Source: an uncultured Hyphomicrobium sp. (lineage in GTDB: Bacteria; Pseudomonadota; Alphaproteobacteria; Rhizobiales; Hyphomicrobiaceae). Taken from it: a stretch of DNA of 54,003 bases. Under the pieces are notes generated by a model. It ran no database searches. It was not told where the DNA came from and worked only from the letters and a program-made list of their open reading frames with translations. The position numbers and the translations under genes are program-made. The stretch spans positions 1-54,003 of the forward strand of contig NZ_CADEFI010000023.1 of assembly GCF_902826555.1 (NCBI RefSeq), written 5' to 3'. This document shows, piece after piece, positions 39,770 to 48,403 of the stretch. Each line of letters opens with the position of its first letter. Position 1 is the first letter of the stretch.

Positions 39770-41593
39770 TTAGGGCAGCGTGTAGACCGTGAAGGTGCCA
39801 CCGAGATCGGTGTACGACTTCAGGCCTGCGTAGTTGCCCACTGCGCCGAGGCCGTCCGTCGGCTTGTCGAGACCAGCCGCGAGGCCGATGCCAGCCCAGC
39901 CACCGACGCCCGAGAAGAGGCCGATGTACTGCTTGCCGCCGACTGCGTAGGTCATGACGTTGCCGATGGAGCCCGAAGGCAGACGATGCTTGAAGAGCTC
40001 AGCGCCGTCCTTCTGGTCGCGGCACTTGAAGTAGCCCTCAAGCGTGCCGTGGCAAGCGATGCCGCCAGCGGTGGTGAGAACGCCCGACCACACAGAGAAG
40101 GGCTCGTCGTGCTGGTGAACGATCTTGCCAGCAGCGCCATCCCAAATCGTGAAGTGGCCCGTGTTCGTCTTACCCTCAGGCGGGAACATCGAGAGCGTCG
40201 CACCAACGTACGGCTGGCCAGGCGTGTACGAAACCTTGAAGGGCTCGTAGTCCATGCAGACGTTGTTGATCGGCACGTAGAAGAGGTTCGTCAGCGGCGA
40301 GTAGGCAGCCGGCTGCTGATCCTTGAAGCCGAGAGCGGCGGGGCAAACGTTCTTGGAGTTCACGTCTGCGCCGTTGAGGAACGTCGACTTCGAAGCGACG
40401 ACGGTCGGACGACCGTAGTTGGGCTTCGACTTGTCGAGCTCAACGCCCGTCGACCAGTTCAGATCCTCGTCGTAAGGCTGAGCGACGAGCGGCTCGCCGG
40501 TGAGGCGATCGATCGTGTAGCCGAAGCCGTTACGGTCGAAGTGGGTGAGAACCTTGCGGTCTGCGCCACCGATCTTCTGCGTGGTGAGGATCGACTCGTT
40601 GACGCCGTCATAATCCCACTCATCGAACGGGGTCATCTGGTAAGCCCAGGCGGCCACGCCGGTGTCGGGGTTACGAGCGAACAGCGTCATCGACCACTTC
40701 TGGTCGATCTGCTTGCCGTCCGGTCCAGCGCGCTGCGCCGGGTTCCAGGTCGACGGGTTGCCCGTGCCGTAATAAACGAGGTTGGCTTCCGGATCGTAAG
40801 AGGCATAGCCCCAGGTCGAACCGCCACCAATCTTCCACTGGTCGCCGGTCCAGGTCTTGAGCGAAGAATCCTTGCCGACCGGCTTGCCGAGCGACAGGGT
40901 CTTCTCCGGGTCGACGAGGATGTCGGCATCCGGGCCCATGGAGTAGGCGCGCCAGGCGCGCTTGCCATCGGCGAGGTTGTAGGCCGTGACGTGGCAGCGG
41001 ACGCCGAACTCGGCGCCAGACGTGCCCATCAGCACTTTGTCGTTGACGATCAGAACGAAGCCCGTGTGGGTCTCGCCCTTCTTGGGATCGCCGTTGACGG
41101 CCTTCCACTTCTCTTTGCCGGTCTTGGCGTCGAGGGCGACGAGCGTGGTGTCGGCCTGACCAAGGACCAGAGTGTCGCCGGCGATCTGAACGCCACGGTT
41201 AACCGTGTCGCAGCACATAACCGGGATGACCGACGGATCCTGCTTCGGAGAGTACTTCCACAGAATCTTCGGGCCCGACGGGTCCGAAATGTCGAGAGCG
41301 AACACGTTGTTCGGGAACGCGGAGTTGAGGTACATCCGGTCGCCGACAACGATCGGCGAGCCTTCGTGACCACGAAGAACGCCCGTCGAGAACTGCCAAG
41401 CAACCTTGAGGTCCTTGACGTTCGACGTGTTGATTTGGTCAAGCTGAGAATACCGCCAGCCAGAATACTGGCCCTGCTGCATTGCCCAGTTATTCGGGTC
41501 CGACGTCGCCTTCTTGACGTCATCATTCGCCCAAGTCGGCGAAGTCAGAGCGACAGTGGCGAGCAGCCCGCATGCGAGTGCACTTCTGCGCAT
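39770..41593 (-). CDS. xoxF: lanthanide-dependent methanol dehydrogenase XoxF
   Basis: A 607-residue periplasmic PQQ enzyme that oxidises methanol to formaldehyde or formate. Signal peptide to about residue 22. The vicinal disulfide Cys127-Cys128 (PVMCCDT) stacks on PQQ. Metal ligands are Glu195 (SGAEFG), Asn279 (GTGNP) and the catalytic Asp327, with the extra Asp329 two residues on (DEWDYDG). That second aspartate marks the lanthanide-using XoxF/ExaF class; calcium enzymes have Ala there. The tryptophan-docking repeats of the eight-bladed propeller are evident. By overall sequence it looks like clade XoxF5. AAGGAGG precedes the ATG. No mxaF is in the window. Confidence 0.96.
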   Translation of the reverse strand: MRRSALACGLLATVALTSPTWANDDVKKATSDPNNWAMQQGQYSGWRYSQLDQINTSNVKDLKVAWQFSTGVLRGHEGSPIVVGDRMYLNSAFPNNVFALDISDPSGPKILWKYSPKQDPSVIPVMCCDTVNRGVQIAGDTLVLGQADTTLVALDAKTGKEKWKAVNGDPKKGETHTGFVLIVNDKVLMGTSGAEFGVRCHVTAYNLADGKRAWRAYSMGPDADILVDPEKTLSLGKPVGKDSSLKTWTGDQWKIGGGSTWGYASYDPEANLVYYGTGNPSTWNPAQRAGPDGKQIDQKWSMTLFARNPDTGVAAWAYQMTPFDEWDYDGVNESILTTQKIGGADRKVLTHFDRNGFGYTIDRLTGEPLVAQPYDEDLNWSTGVELDKSKPNYGRPTVVASKSTFLNGADVNSKNVCPAALGFKDQQPAAYSPLTNLFYVPINNVCMDYEPFKVSYTPGQPYVGATLSMFPPEGKTNTGHFTIWDGAAGKIVHQHDEPFSVWSGVLTTAGGIACHGTLEGYFKCRDQKDGAELFKHRLPSGSIGNVMTYAVGGKQYIGLFSGVGGWAGIGLAAGLDKPTDGLGAVGNYAGLKSYTDLGGTFTVYTLP

Positions 41594-42146
41594 CGCGCTT
41601 CCTCCTTAAAGTTCTTGCCACGCTTGCAAGCGGCAGCGAACGACAGCGTGTCACAGCCCAGAACTACGGTTTGTTGGGATTTTTTCCCTTGTTATTCCGC
41701 TGACTTACGAATGGTGGCTCTTGCACTGACGAGCCCCCTGAAGCCATCGCTACCGTGGCACCCTTTTAGACACTTTCTCGTGAGGTCCGCAAGACAATCC
41801 GTGAGACCATTTTTCTTGCAACACCGATAGGACAAGCACTCTGACCCTTTTTTTGGGCCGTTTTATCGAACTTTTTTGCGCTGCATGATCAAATGGTGCG
41901 GTGCACGCCTAATTTTTCCCGTAACAAGATGGCTGTTGGCCGTCTTGTTATTTCATTCGCGATATGCATAATTTTTGGCCCTCGTTTTTCGTTTTCGCAC
42001 CATTTTTCCCGGCCAATCGCTTGAATTCCGGGCGATTTTCCCTACTTCAGTCGGGACAAATCCGCGCGCGGCACATCCGCACGCGACGCGTTGCGCCACA
42101 CCGACCCACGGCGTAAATCCTTCGTGTCACTCCAAGAGGTTGAGCC
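41594..42146. promoter_or_regulatory. divergent promoter region of xoxF and the metallohydrolase gene
   Basis: About 550 bases without a supportable gene. It is markedly more T/A-rich than the surroundings from 41660 to 42050. It has several runs of the form AT(4-6)CCC: 41679-41688, 41912-41920, 42002-42010 and 42035-42042, two of them in the identical 10-mer ATTTTTCCCG exactly 90 bases apart. An inverted repeat lies at 41922-41950. XoxF is strongly expressed and regulated by lanthanides in this group, so this region should carry those controls; no box can be assigned. Confidence 0.5.
41922..41950. promoter_or_regulatory. inverted repeat in the xoxF upstream region
   Basis: TAACAAGATGG (41922-41932) and CCGTCTTGTTA (41940-41950) pair over 11 positions with one G-T wobble, with a seven-base spacer. 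It lies about 330 bases upstream of the xoxF ATG and 200 bases upstream of the metallohydrolase GTG. It may be an operator or an RNA hairpin in a long leader. Confidence 0.5.
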
Positions 42147-43130
42147 GTGCCCGCCAGAGATCCGTTCCGTCTCGATCGCCGGTCATTACTGCGTGCCGCC
42201 ACTGCCTTTGCAGCGCTGGCGGCTGCGCTGCCCGTGCCCAGCCGCAGGGCACGTGCCGAGGCCAGCCGCAGCGCCGCGCCGTTCGCGGTGGAAATCGCTC
42301 CCGGCGTCCACGTTCACGCAGGACAGATTGCCGAGTACGCGCCCGACAACGAAGGCGACGTTTCGAATGCGGGATTCATCGTCGGGAAAGAGGCCGTGGC
42401 GGTGATCGACACCGGCGGCAGTGCGCACGTGGGGGCGCGTCTCCGCGCGGCGGTCCGCTCGGTCACACCGCTCCCCATCCGCTATGTGATCAATACCCAC
42501 ATGCATCCTGACCATGTGTTCGGCAACGCCGCCTTCGAGCAGGACAAGCCACACTTCGTTGCACACCATAAGCTCGCTCGCGGCTTGAGCGCGCGCGCCG
42601 ACCGCTACCTCTCGGTCAACAAGGAGGCGATCGGCGAGGCGGCATTCGCTGGCACGCGGGTGGTGCTTCCGACGCTTGCCGTCACCGATCCCTTGACGCT
42701 CGATCTCGGCGGGCGCCAGCTCCAGCTCACGGCGCAAAAGACAGCGCACACCGACAATGATCTCGTCATTCGAGACGACGAGACGGGAACGCTTTTCCTC
42801 GGCGATCTGCTGTTCTCGCAGCATGCCCCTTCACTCGACGGTTCAATCCTGGGTTGGATTTCGGTGCTCGATGCGCTGACCAAAATGCCTGCCCAGCGGG
42901 TGGTTCCGGGCCACGGCCCGGCGTCCATGGCCTGGCCCGACGCGGCGAAGCCGCTCCGGCACTATCTCGAGGTTCTCACGACCGAGATCCGCGCCCTCAT
43001 CAAGGACAACCGCACACTCTCCGACGCGACTGCCACCGTGGGCCTTTCGGAAAAAGATGCGTGGAAGCTGTTCGCAGACTATCATGCGCGCAATGTGTCG
43101 GCTGCGTTCGCCGAGCTCGAGTGGGAATGA
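42147..43130 (+). CDS. quinoprotein relay system zinc metallohydrolase (SoxH-like)
   Basis: A 327-residue metallo-beta-lactamase-fold protein with a twin-arginine-like signal (DRRSLLRAATAFAALAAAL). The two-zinc site is complete: HMHPDH at 118-123, His201, Asp220 and His256 (VPGHGP). It belongs to the SoxH-like family found beside PQQ dehydrogenases and described as a quinoprotein relay hydrolase; the substrate is unknown. Related enzymes include glyoxalase II-type thioesterases. The GTG at 42147 follows AAGAGG. The SoxYZ-like gene is next, 85 bases on. Confidence 0.87.
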   Translation: MPARDPFRLDRRSLLRAATAFAALAAALPVPSRRARAEASRSAAPFAVEIAPGVHVHAGQIAEYAPDNEGDVSNAGFIVGKEAVAVIDTGGSAHVGARLRAAVRSVTPLPIRYVINTHMHPDHVFGNAAFEQDKPHFVAHHKLARGLSARADRYLSVNKEAIGEAAFAGTRVVLPTLAVTDPLTLDLGGRQLQLTAQKTAHTDNDLVIRDDETGTLFLGDLLFSQHAPSLDGSILGWISVLDALTKMPAQRVVPGHGPASMAWPDAAKPLRHYLEVLTTEIRALIKDNRTLSDATATVGLSEKDAWKLFADYHARNVSAAFAELEWE

Positions 43131-43215
43131 GTTCGCATGGGCGGGCGAGAACGGCCCGTAAAGACCGACGAAGCGACAAGAAGCCAAGCGCCAAAGCGCC
43201 GAACTGGAGGACATC

Positions 43216-44040
43216 ATGGTCCCGACCGTCCGCATCACAGTCCCCTCCGCTCTCCTTCGCGGAGCGGCGGGCTTAGCCCTCGCGATGCTCGTCGCCGCAG
43301 GTGGCGCGCGAGCCGCCGACGAGGACGTGTGGCCGGCCCTCGAGAAGGACCTCTTCGGCGGGCGCACGGTCGTGGAGGACACGAATGCGGTCGTGCTCGA
43401 GGCGCCCTATCGGGCCGAGGATGCCGCGCTCGTTCCACTCACGATCCGCATTCCTGCCGCCAGCGCCAAGACGATGAAGAAGCTCATGCTCGTCATCGAC
43501 AAGAACCCGGCGCCGCTGGTCGCCGATTTCACGTTCGGCCCGGCGGCCGGTGACGGCGAGCGCGTGATCGAGACGCGCGTGCGCGTCGACATGTACTCCA
43601 ACATTCGCGCCATCGTGGAGACCGGCGACGGAAAGCTCGTCATGGCGACGAAGTTCGTGAAGGCGGCGGGAGGATGCTCCGCGCCAGCGCTCAAGGATAC
43701 GGACGCGGTGCTCGCAGAAGCCGGCAAGATGCAGATCAAGCACCTTGCCGCGACGGCCGACGGGCAGCGGGTAGGTCAGATCAAGATCCGTCACCCGCAG
43801 TACTCGGGCCTGCAGCTCAACCAGGCGACCGGCTACTACATACCCGCCAAGTTCCTGCGCGTCATCGACGTTGCGCGCGGCGGCGAGCGCGTGTTTCGCA
43901 TGGAAGGCGGCATCTCGCTCTCGGAAGATCCGAACATCCGCTTTACCTATGCGGGCGGAGGCGACGAGGCGATCGAGGTGACGGCCGAGGACACCGACGG
44001 AAAGGTGTTCAAGGGGCAGGCCGGGCCGAAGGGCTCGTAA
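43216..44040 (+). CDS. fused SoxYZ-like carrier protein, quinoprotein-associated
   Basis: A 274-residue periplasmic protein: signal peptide to about residue 33, a SoxY-like domain (about 38-150), then GGCSAPA with Cys154, and a SoxZ-like immunoglobulin domain (about 175-270; IKIRHPQYSGLQLNQATGYYIPAKFL). Cys154 is the only cysteine in the protein and sits where SoxY carries its covalently bound sulfur intermediate, except that here it is in the linker between fused domains. The cargo in this family is unknown. GGAGG precedes the ATG. A strong terminator follows. Confidence 0.87.
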   Translation: MVPTVRITVPSALLRGAAGLALAMLVAAGGARAADEDVWPALEKDLFGGRTVVEDTNAVVLEAPYRAEDAALVPLTIRIPAASAKTMKKLMLVIDKNPAPLVADFTFGPAAGDGERVIETRVRVDMYSNIRAIVETGDGKLVMATKFVKAAGGCSAPALKDTDAVLAEAGKMQIKHLAATADGQRVGQIKIRHPQYSGLQLNQATGYYIPAKFLRVIDVARGGERVFRMEGGISLSEDPNIRFTYAGGGDEAIEVTAEDTDGKVFKGQAGPKGS

Positions 44041-44062
44041 ACGCCAGAGCAGCGCGACCACA

Positions 44063-44092
44063 AAAAAGGCGCTTCGATCGAAGCGCCTTTTT
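44063..44092. terminator. bidirectional terminator
   Basis: A perfect 15-bp palindrome centred at 44077/44078: five A, then GGCGCTTCGA and its complement, then five T. It works for the plus-strand SoxYZ gene (stop 44040) and for the convergent gene ending at 44115. Confidence 0.88.
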
Positions 44093-44114
44093 CTTTATCT
44101 CGGGCCGTCGAGTC

Positions 44115-44501
44115 TCAGAAGCAGCGGATCTCGCCTTCGACCTGGGCCCGCTTCAGGTTCTTGACCTTCTCGAGCATGGCGGGTGCGTACATATAGGCGA
44201 CGCTCTCGCCACCCCGCTGGCGCACCGACATGATGGTCTCGGCTTCCTCGTACTGGTCGTAGGGCAACACGGATGCGATGACATCGATCGAGCAAGCGCA
44301 CTTGTCGAGGACGTCGCGCGTCGTGCCGTTGACCAGCATGCATCCGTAGATGTAGTCGCCGCGCGTGGCGGTCGGATAGTCGTTCACCAGCTTCGCCGCC
44401 GTTTTGTGCTCGGCGCATTCCTCGCCGATGGCGGCAGCGCCTGCGGCTATCAGTGCCAATCCTGCCGTTGCCAGAACCTTAGTCAGCTTGCTCATCGTCA
44501 T
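44115..44501 (-). CDS. small cysteine-containing exported protein
   Basis: A 128-residue protein with a signal peptide (to about residue 25) and a small helical mature part with five cysteines (EECAEH, YGCML, DKCACS, EIRCF) that may form disulfides. No domain recognised. The ATG overlaps the stop of the gene upstream (ATGA), so the two are coupled. Similar small proteins occur next to xox genes; whether it contacts the dehydrogenase or metal is unknown. Confidence 0.62.
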   Translation of the reverse strand: MTMSKLTKVLATAGLALIAAGAAAIGEECAEHKTAAKLVNDYPTATRGDYIYGCMLVNGTTRDVLDKCACSIDVIASVLPYDQYEEAETIMSVRQRGGESVAYMYAPAMLEKVKNLKRAQVEGEIRCF

Positions 44502-45178
44502 TTGGCTTCTCCCACACCCACGACCTTGATGTGCTCCTTAAGCTCGGGACCTGCCGCCTGCGTGCTCACGAAGTCGGACTGGAGATCAACGAAGAAGCCC
44601 GGCACTTGGTTGCTGACCACGATCGTAAATGCCGATTTGTGGAAGCCCTGCATTTTGCTTGCACTGGGATCCTCGGCAAACGGCGCGATAGCGACCTTGA
44701 ACGCGTCGATCTGCTTGCCGTTGTAGTCGACCTTGACCGGCTCGGCGTCTGCACCGGCGAGGGCCTCGCGGATCTTGTGCTTCAGGTACATGTGGCTGCC
44801 GCCAGCCAGCGAGTTGAAGGTCGAGACTGCGCGGTCGAGGTACCAGATGAACAATGGATTGATGGTCAGATCCGGCCAGTTCTGCGGATCGCGTGCGTTA
44901 GCGCCGGTGAAAATCTTGAAGATGACCTCGCGGGCGCCCTTGTCGTCGACCTTGGCCACGCTGAGGCGGATGTCGTCGGCGTAGTCCTTGCCGACGAGTT
45001 GCTCGTTGGAGCCCGTCTTCTCGAAGCGGTAGGTGACCTCGGAGCCCTTATCGATCAGGTCGAGCTGGCGGGTCTCAAACAGGATGGCGGCGGCCTTCGG
45101 CTCTCCGGCAGCGAGGGCCGCCGTGACCGGAAGCAAGGCCAGGCACAGAATTGCCGACGCACGTGCAAATCGGGACAT
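44498..45178 (-). CDS. exported protein of unknown function, xox neighbourhood
   Basis: A 226-residue protein: signal peptide (ARASAILCLALLPVTAALA), then a soluble region with AAAILFETRQLDLIDKGSEVTYRFEKTGS, a DDIRLSVAKVDDKGAREVIFKIFTG strand pair, PLFIWYLDRAVSTFNSLAGGSHMYLKHKIREAL and VVSNQVPGFFVDLQSDFVS. It reads as a single beta-rich periplasmic domain, and I know no family function. The ATG at 45178 begins the signal peptide; AAAAGGAGG is a few bases upstream. A gap of 196 bases separates it from the propeller gene, so it may have its own promoter. Confidence 0.65.
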   Translation of the reverse strand: MSRFARASAILCLALLPVTAALAAGEPKAAAILFETRQLDLIDKGSEVTYRFEKTGSNEQLVGKDYADDIRLSVAKVDDKGAREVIFKIFTGANARDPQNWPDLTINPLFIWYLDRAVSTFNSLAGGSHMYLKHKIREALAGADAEPVKVDYNGKQIDAFKVAIAPFAEDPSASKMQGFHKSAFTIVVSNQVPGFFVDLQSDFVSTQAAGPELKEHIKVVGVGEAK

Positions 45179-45374
45179 GTAACGTTTTCCTCCTTTTGGG
45201 CGCCATTCCGGCAGCCTTCTTGGGAAGTCTTCTAGCGCCAGGGGGGGCCTAGCGGCAATCTCCCGATCATGAAATCTCTGCAAGGCTTCGTTACCGTGCG
45301 TGAAAATGCCGTGTCCGAGCCCAATTTGCGGGCCCGAGGCTCCGCCAACCGAAGAGGCCGCGACCGGGCGGCTT

Positions 45375-46346
45375 TCATCTCAGGAAGAGGCCGAACGCCC
45401 GGGGACCGTCGCCGACGGCAATGCGCGCCGTGACCTCGAGAGTTGCCGTATCAATCCGCTCGAGCGTATTGGCCTCCCAGCAGGCCACGTAGACGGCCTT
45501 GCCCGTGGGGTCGGCCTCGATCCCTTCGGGGTAGTCGCCAACCTCGATGGTTTTCACAACGGCCAGTGTGGCGAGGTCGAACACCGTGACGGTGCCTCCG
45601 TACTGGTCGGTGACAAAGGCCCGACCGCCGGCGAGGGCCACGGCATAGGGGCGGTGGCCGACCTTGACGGTGCCCACGACCTTGCCTGCCGAGAGATCGA
45701 TGACGCTCACGTCGTCGCTGCCGACGTTGGCCGTGTAGGCGCGGCGCCCCTCGGCATCGACGGTGACCCCGAAGGGCCGTTCGCCCACCATGACGGTGCC
45801 GGTGCGCTGGAGCGTCGCCGCATCGATGAGAGAGACCTGGTTGCTGTCGCGGTCGGCCGTGAGGATGCGTGCGCCGTCCTTCGTCACGGCGACGCCCGAC
45901 GGCGATTTGCCGACCTCGACGCTGCCTGCGATTTTTGCCGTGGCCGGATCGACCACGTAGAGCTTGTGCTCATACCAATCGGCGACATAGACGCGGTCGC
46001 TCTTGGGATGCACCGCTATTCCAAGCGGCCCCTGCCCCACGGTCATGCGCGAGGCGATCGCGCGCTTGTCCGCATCGACGATCACCAGCTCCTTGCTTTC
46101 GGGAGAGGTGACGTAGGCGAACCGGCCGTCGGCTGAGACAGCAATACCCGCGGGCTTGCCGCCGATCTTGATCTCGGGCGCGGCGGTGCCGGCCGCGAGA
46201 TCAACGATCGAGAGCGAATCGCCCGTCTGGTTGGTGACAAAGGCTTCGCGTGCCGCGTCGGGATCCGCATCTGCAGATCCCGCACCCAGCCCGCAGCAGA
46301 AAGCCAGCACCAGCGCTATGCCCGCGAAGCGAGGGCCTGCCGGCAT
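45375..46346 (-). CDS. YVTN beta-propeller protein (second copy)
   Basis: A 323-residue exported propeller: signal to about residue 28, then seven blades such as FVTNQTGDSLSIVDLAAG, YVADWYEHKLYVVDPATAK, LTADRDSNQVSLIDAATLQ, YTANVGSDDVSVIDLSAGK and FVTDQYGGTVTVFDLATLA. It is related in pattern to the propeller at 33569 but not a close copy. Its start overlaps the SRPBCC gene's stop. A role as a periplasmic scaffold or binding protein for the quinoprotein system is inferred from position. Confidence 0.82.
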   Translation of the reverse strand: MPAGPRFAGIALVLAFCCGLGAGSADADPDAAREAFVTNQTGDSLSIVDLAAGTAAPEIKIGGKPAGIAVSADGRFAYVTSPESKELVIVDADKRAIASRMTVGQGPLGIAVHPKSDRVYVADWYEHKLYVVDPATAKIAGSVEVGKSPSGVAVTKDGARILTADRDSNQVSLIDAATLQRTGTVMVGERPFGVTVDAEGRRAYTANVGSDDVSVIDLSAGKVVGTVKVGHRPYAVALAGGRAFVTDQYGGTVTVFDLATLAVVKTIEVGDYPEGIEADPTGKAVYVACWEANTLERIDTATLEVTARIAVGDGPRAFGLFLR

Positions 46347-46873
46347 CAGCCGCCTTCCAGCTTCTTCTTCAGGGCTTCGAGGCCGGATTTGTAAACGCCG
46401 GTGACCGCCTTGACGGCCGCTTCGTCGCTGAGCTCCGGCGGCGGGTCGTTGTTGACATAACCGCGGTAGAACGCGCCCTTCCATTCCACCTTGGATTTAT
46501 CGCCCTCGGGGGTGACGGTGAACGAGGCGGAATAGTTCGTGACCGGCACGACCTTCACATCGACCTCGGTGATCTCATAGCTGAGGGTCTTGCCCTCGGC
46601 GTTGTACTTGGTCAGCTTCTCGAAGATCTGACCGCCGCCCTCGACCGTAAGCGTACGCGTGGCGCCGACGTCATTGCCGCCCTTGCCCTCTGTCTTCTTG
46701 AAGGCCGGATGCCAGCCCATGTCCTGGAAGTTTCCGACCACGGCCCACACCTTGTCGGCGGGCGCGTTGATGTCTACGGTCTCGACGACCTTCTGGCGCG
46801 AGGGACCGTGCGCGGATGCCGCAAGCGGCATCAGGCATACAAGGGCCAGGAACGAAGCAAACAATCTAACCAT
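46346..46873 (-). CDS. exported SRPBCC-fold protein
   Basis: A 175-residue protein with a signal peptide (to about residue 21, ASAHG) and an SRPBCC/START-like helix-grip domain: VVETVDINAPADKVWAVVGNFQDMGWHPAFKKTEG, RTLTVEGGGQIFEKL, and a long C-terminal helix. Such folds enclose small hydrophobic ligands. GGAGGACTCCCG precedes the ATG. It leads the two-gene unit with the propeller and is divergent from fhcB (189 bases). The ligand is unknown; periplasmic SRPBCC proteins are uncommon. Confidence 0.78.
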   Translation of the reverse strand: MVRLFASFLALVCLMPLAASAHGPSRQKVVETVDINAPADKVWAVVGNFQDMGWHPAFKKTEGKGGNDVGATRTLTVEGGGQIFEKLTKYNAEGKTLSYEITEVDVKVVPVTNYSASFTVTPEGDKSKVEWKGAFYRGYVNNDPPPELSDEAAVKAVTGVYKSGLEALKKKLEGG

Positions 46874-47062
46874 CGGGAGTCCTCCAGGGATTCGTAATCT
46901 GCTAGCCCTATCGCAAGCCGGCGCCGGACAATAATTAAGACTGGGTAAGGGCGCAATCGATGTGCTGATCCGTCGCCCGCAGCGCAGCATTCAACGTTGT
47001 TGTCTTGGACTTAAGTCCATGCTTTGGTTCCGCGCCAAATCAAATCACGAGACCGGTTGAAC

Positions 47063-48364
47063 ATGACGAATTGGACGCAAGCCCAGGCTCCGGGCAACCC
47101 TCCCAAGTCCAACGCGATCACCGACGTTGCTTGTCCCTTCTGCGGTCTCGTTTGCGACGATCTCGAGCTGGCGCGCGACGAGAAGGGCCTACACGTCACC
47201 AAGAACGGCTGCGAGAAGGCGGTCGCTGGATTCGAACGCAACGTGGATGGGGCCAAGCCGCAGATCGAAGGTCGCGATGTCGACCTGGCGACTGCCATCC
47301 AGGCTGCCACCGCCCTGATCCGGAAATCCTCCCTGCCGCTCTATGGCGGTCTCGGCACCGACGTCAACGGTATCCGTTCCGTGATGGCGCTCGCCGACAA
47401 GTCGGGCGGCGTGGTGGATCACGCGCTCTCCGAGGGCCAGTACAGGAACTTTCGCGTGCTCCAGACCACGGGCTGGATCATGACCACGCTGACCGAGACG
47501 CGAAACCGCGCCGACGTCATCATCGTGGTCGGCACCGACATTCAGAAGCTGCATCCGCGCTTCTTCGAGCGCATCGTCAACGTCGAGGCGTCGCTGCTTT
47601 CGGAGACGCCGGCGAAACGTACCGTCATCTTCATCGGCAAGGGGCTCGACCAGTCGGCCGTCAAGGGACCGCGCATCGGGGAGATCGTCACCCTTCCGTG
47701 CGACCTCGATCGCGTCGGCGAAATCGTGGGGGCGCTTTCGGCCGAGATCAGGGGCACGCCTTCAAGCGCCGATTCGGTGGCCGGGGTGCCAGCCGCCGAC
47801 ATCCGGGCCCTCGTCGAGCGGCTCAAGTCCGCCGCCTATCCGGTGTTCGTCTGGGCGCCGCCGGGCCTCAACTTTCCAAACGCGGATCTGGTCGTCAGCG
47901 CCGTCTCCGACCTCGTCAAGGAACTCAACGTCAAGTGGCGCGCCGCGGGTCTCGCTCTTGGCGGCAACGAAGGAGCGATCTCGGCCGGCGCCGTCAGCTC
48001 CTGGCAGAGCGGCTATCCGCTGCGGGTCTCGTTCGCCTCCGGCAAGCCCGACTATGATTTCCTGCGCTATGCCATTCCGCGCATGATCGCCAACGGCGAA
48101 GGCGACCTCCTCGTGTGGCTCGCCTCCTTCACGCCGGATCTCGGGCCACCGGCGACAAAGATCCCAACCATCGTGCTCGGCACGCCCGGCATCAAGCTCG
48201 CGAGCCCGCCGGCGGTGTTCATCCCGGTCGGCACGCCGGGAGCGGATCATGGCGGACGCATCATCCGCGTCGACAACGTCGTGTCGCTGCCGCTCCGCGA
48301 TCTCGGCCGCTCCAAACTTCCCAAGGCGTCCGACATTTTCGGTGCCATCGAACTCGCACTCTAA
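47063..48364 (+). CDS. fhcB: formyltransferase/hydrolase complex subunit B
   Basis: A 433-residue subunit related to formylmethanofuran dehydrogenase FwdB/FmdB. Near the N-terminus Cys24, Cys27, Cys31 and Cys50 form CX2CX3CX18C, the spacing of a [4Fe-4S] site (CPFCGLVCDDLE). The rest follows the molybdopterin-enzyme fold loosely. In Methylorubrum the Fhc complex runs in the hydrolytic direction without redox cofactors, so FhcB is considered structural. I chose the ATG at 47063; an upstream GTG at 47024 is possible. First gene of fhcBADC. Confidence 0.9.
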   Translation: MTNWTQAQAPGNPPKSNAITDVACPFCGLVCDDLELARDEKGLHVTKNGCEKAVAGFERNVDGAKPQIEGRDVDLATAIQAATALIRKSSLPLYGGLGTDVNGIRSVMALADKSGGVVDHALSEGQYRNFRVLQTTGWIMTTLTETRNRADVIIVVGTDIQKLHPRFFERIVNVEASLLSETPAKRTVIFIGKGLDQSAVKGPRIGEIVTLPCDLDRVGEIVGALSAEIRGTPSSADSVAGVPAADIRALVERLKSAAYPVFVWAPPGLNFPNADLVVSAVSDLVKELNVKWRAAGLALGGNEGAISAGAVSSWQSGYPLRVSFASGKPDYDFLRYAIPRMIANGEGDLLVWLASFTPDLGPPATKIPTIVLGTPGIKLASPPAVFIPVGTPGADHGGRIIRVDNVVSLPLRDLGRSKLPKASDIFGAIELAL

Positions 48365-48403
48365 TGTTTGTCGTGCTTTAAGCCCGCCTCGAGGACCCAA
48401 GCT

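Noticed and set aside
39986-41830. 614-codon frame opposite xoxF
   Set aside because: Antisense shadow of a high-GC gene; the translation is Arg/Val-rich, while xoxF on the other strand is unambiguous.
43216-44040. thiosulfate oxidation (classical Sox) system
   Set aside because: Only the SoxYZ-like carrier and SoxH-like hydrolase are present; no soxA, soxX, soxB or soxCD in the window, and the carrier is fused with an internal GGCSAP instead of a C-terminal GGCGG.
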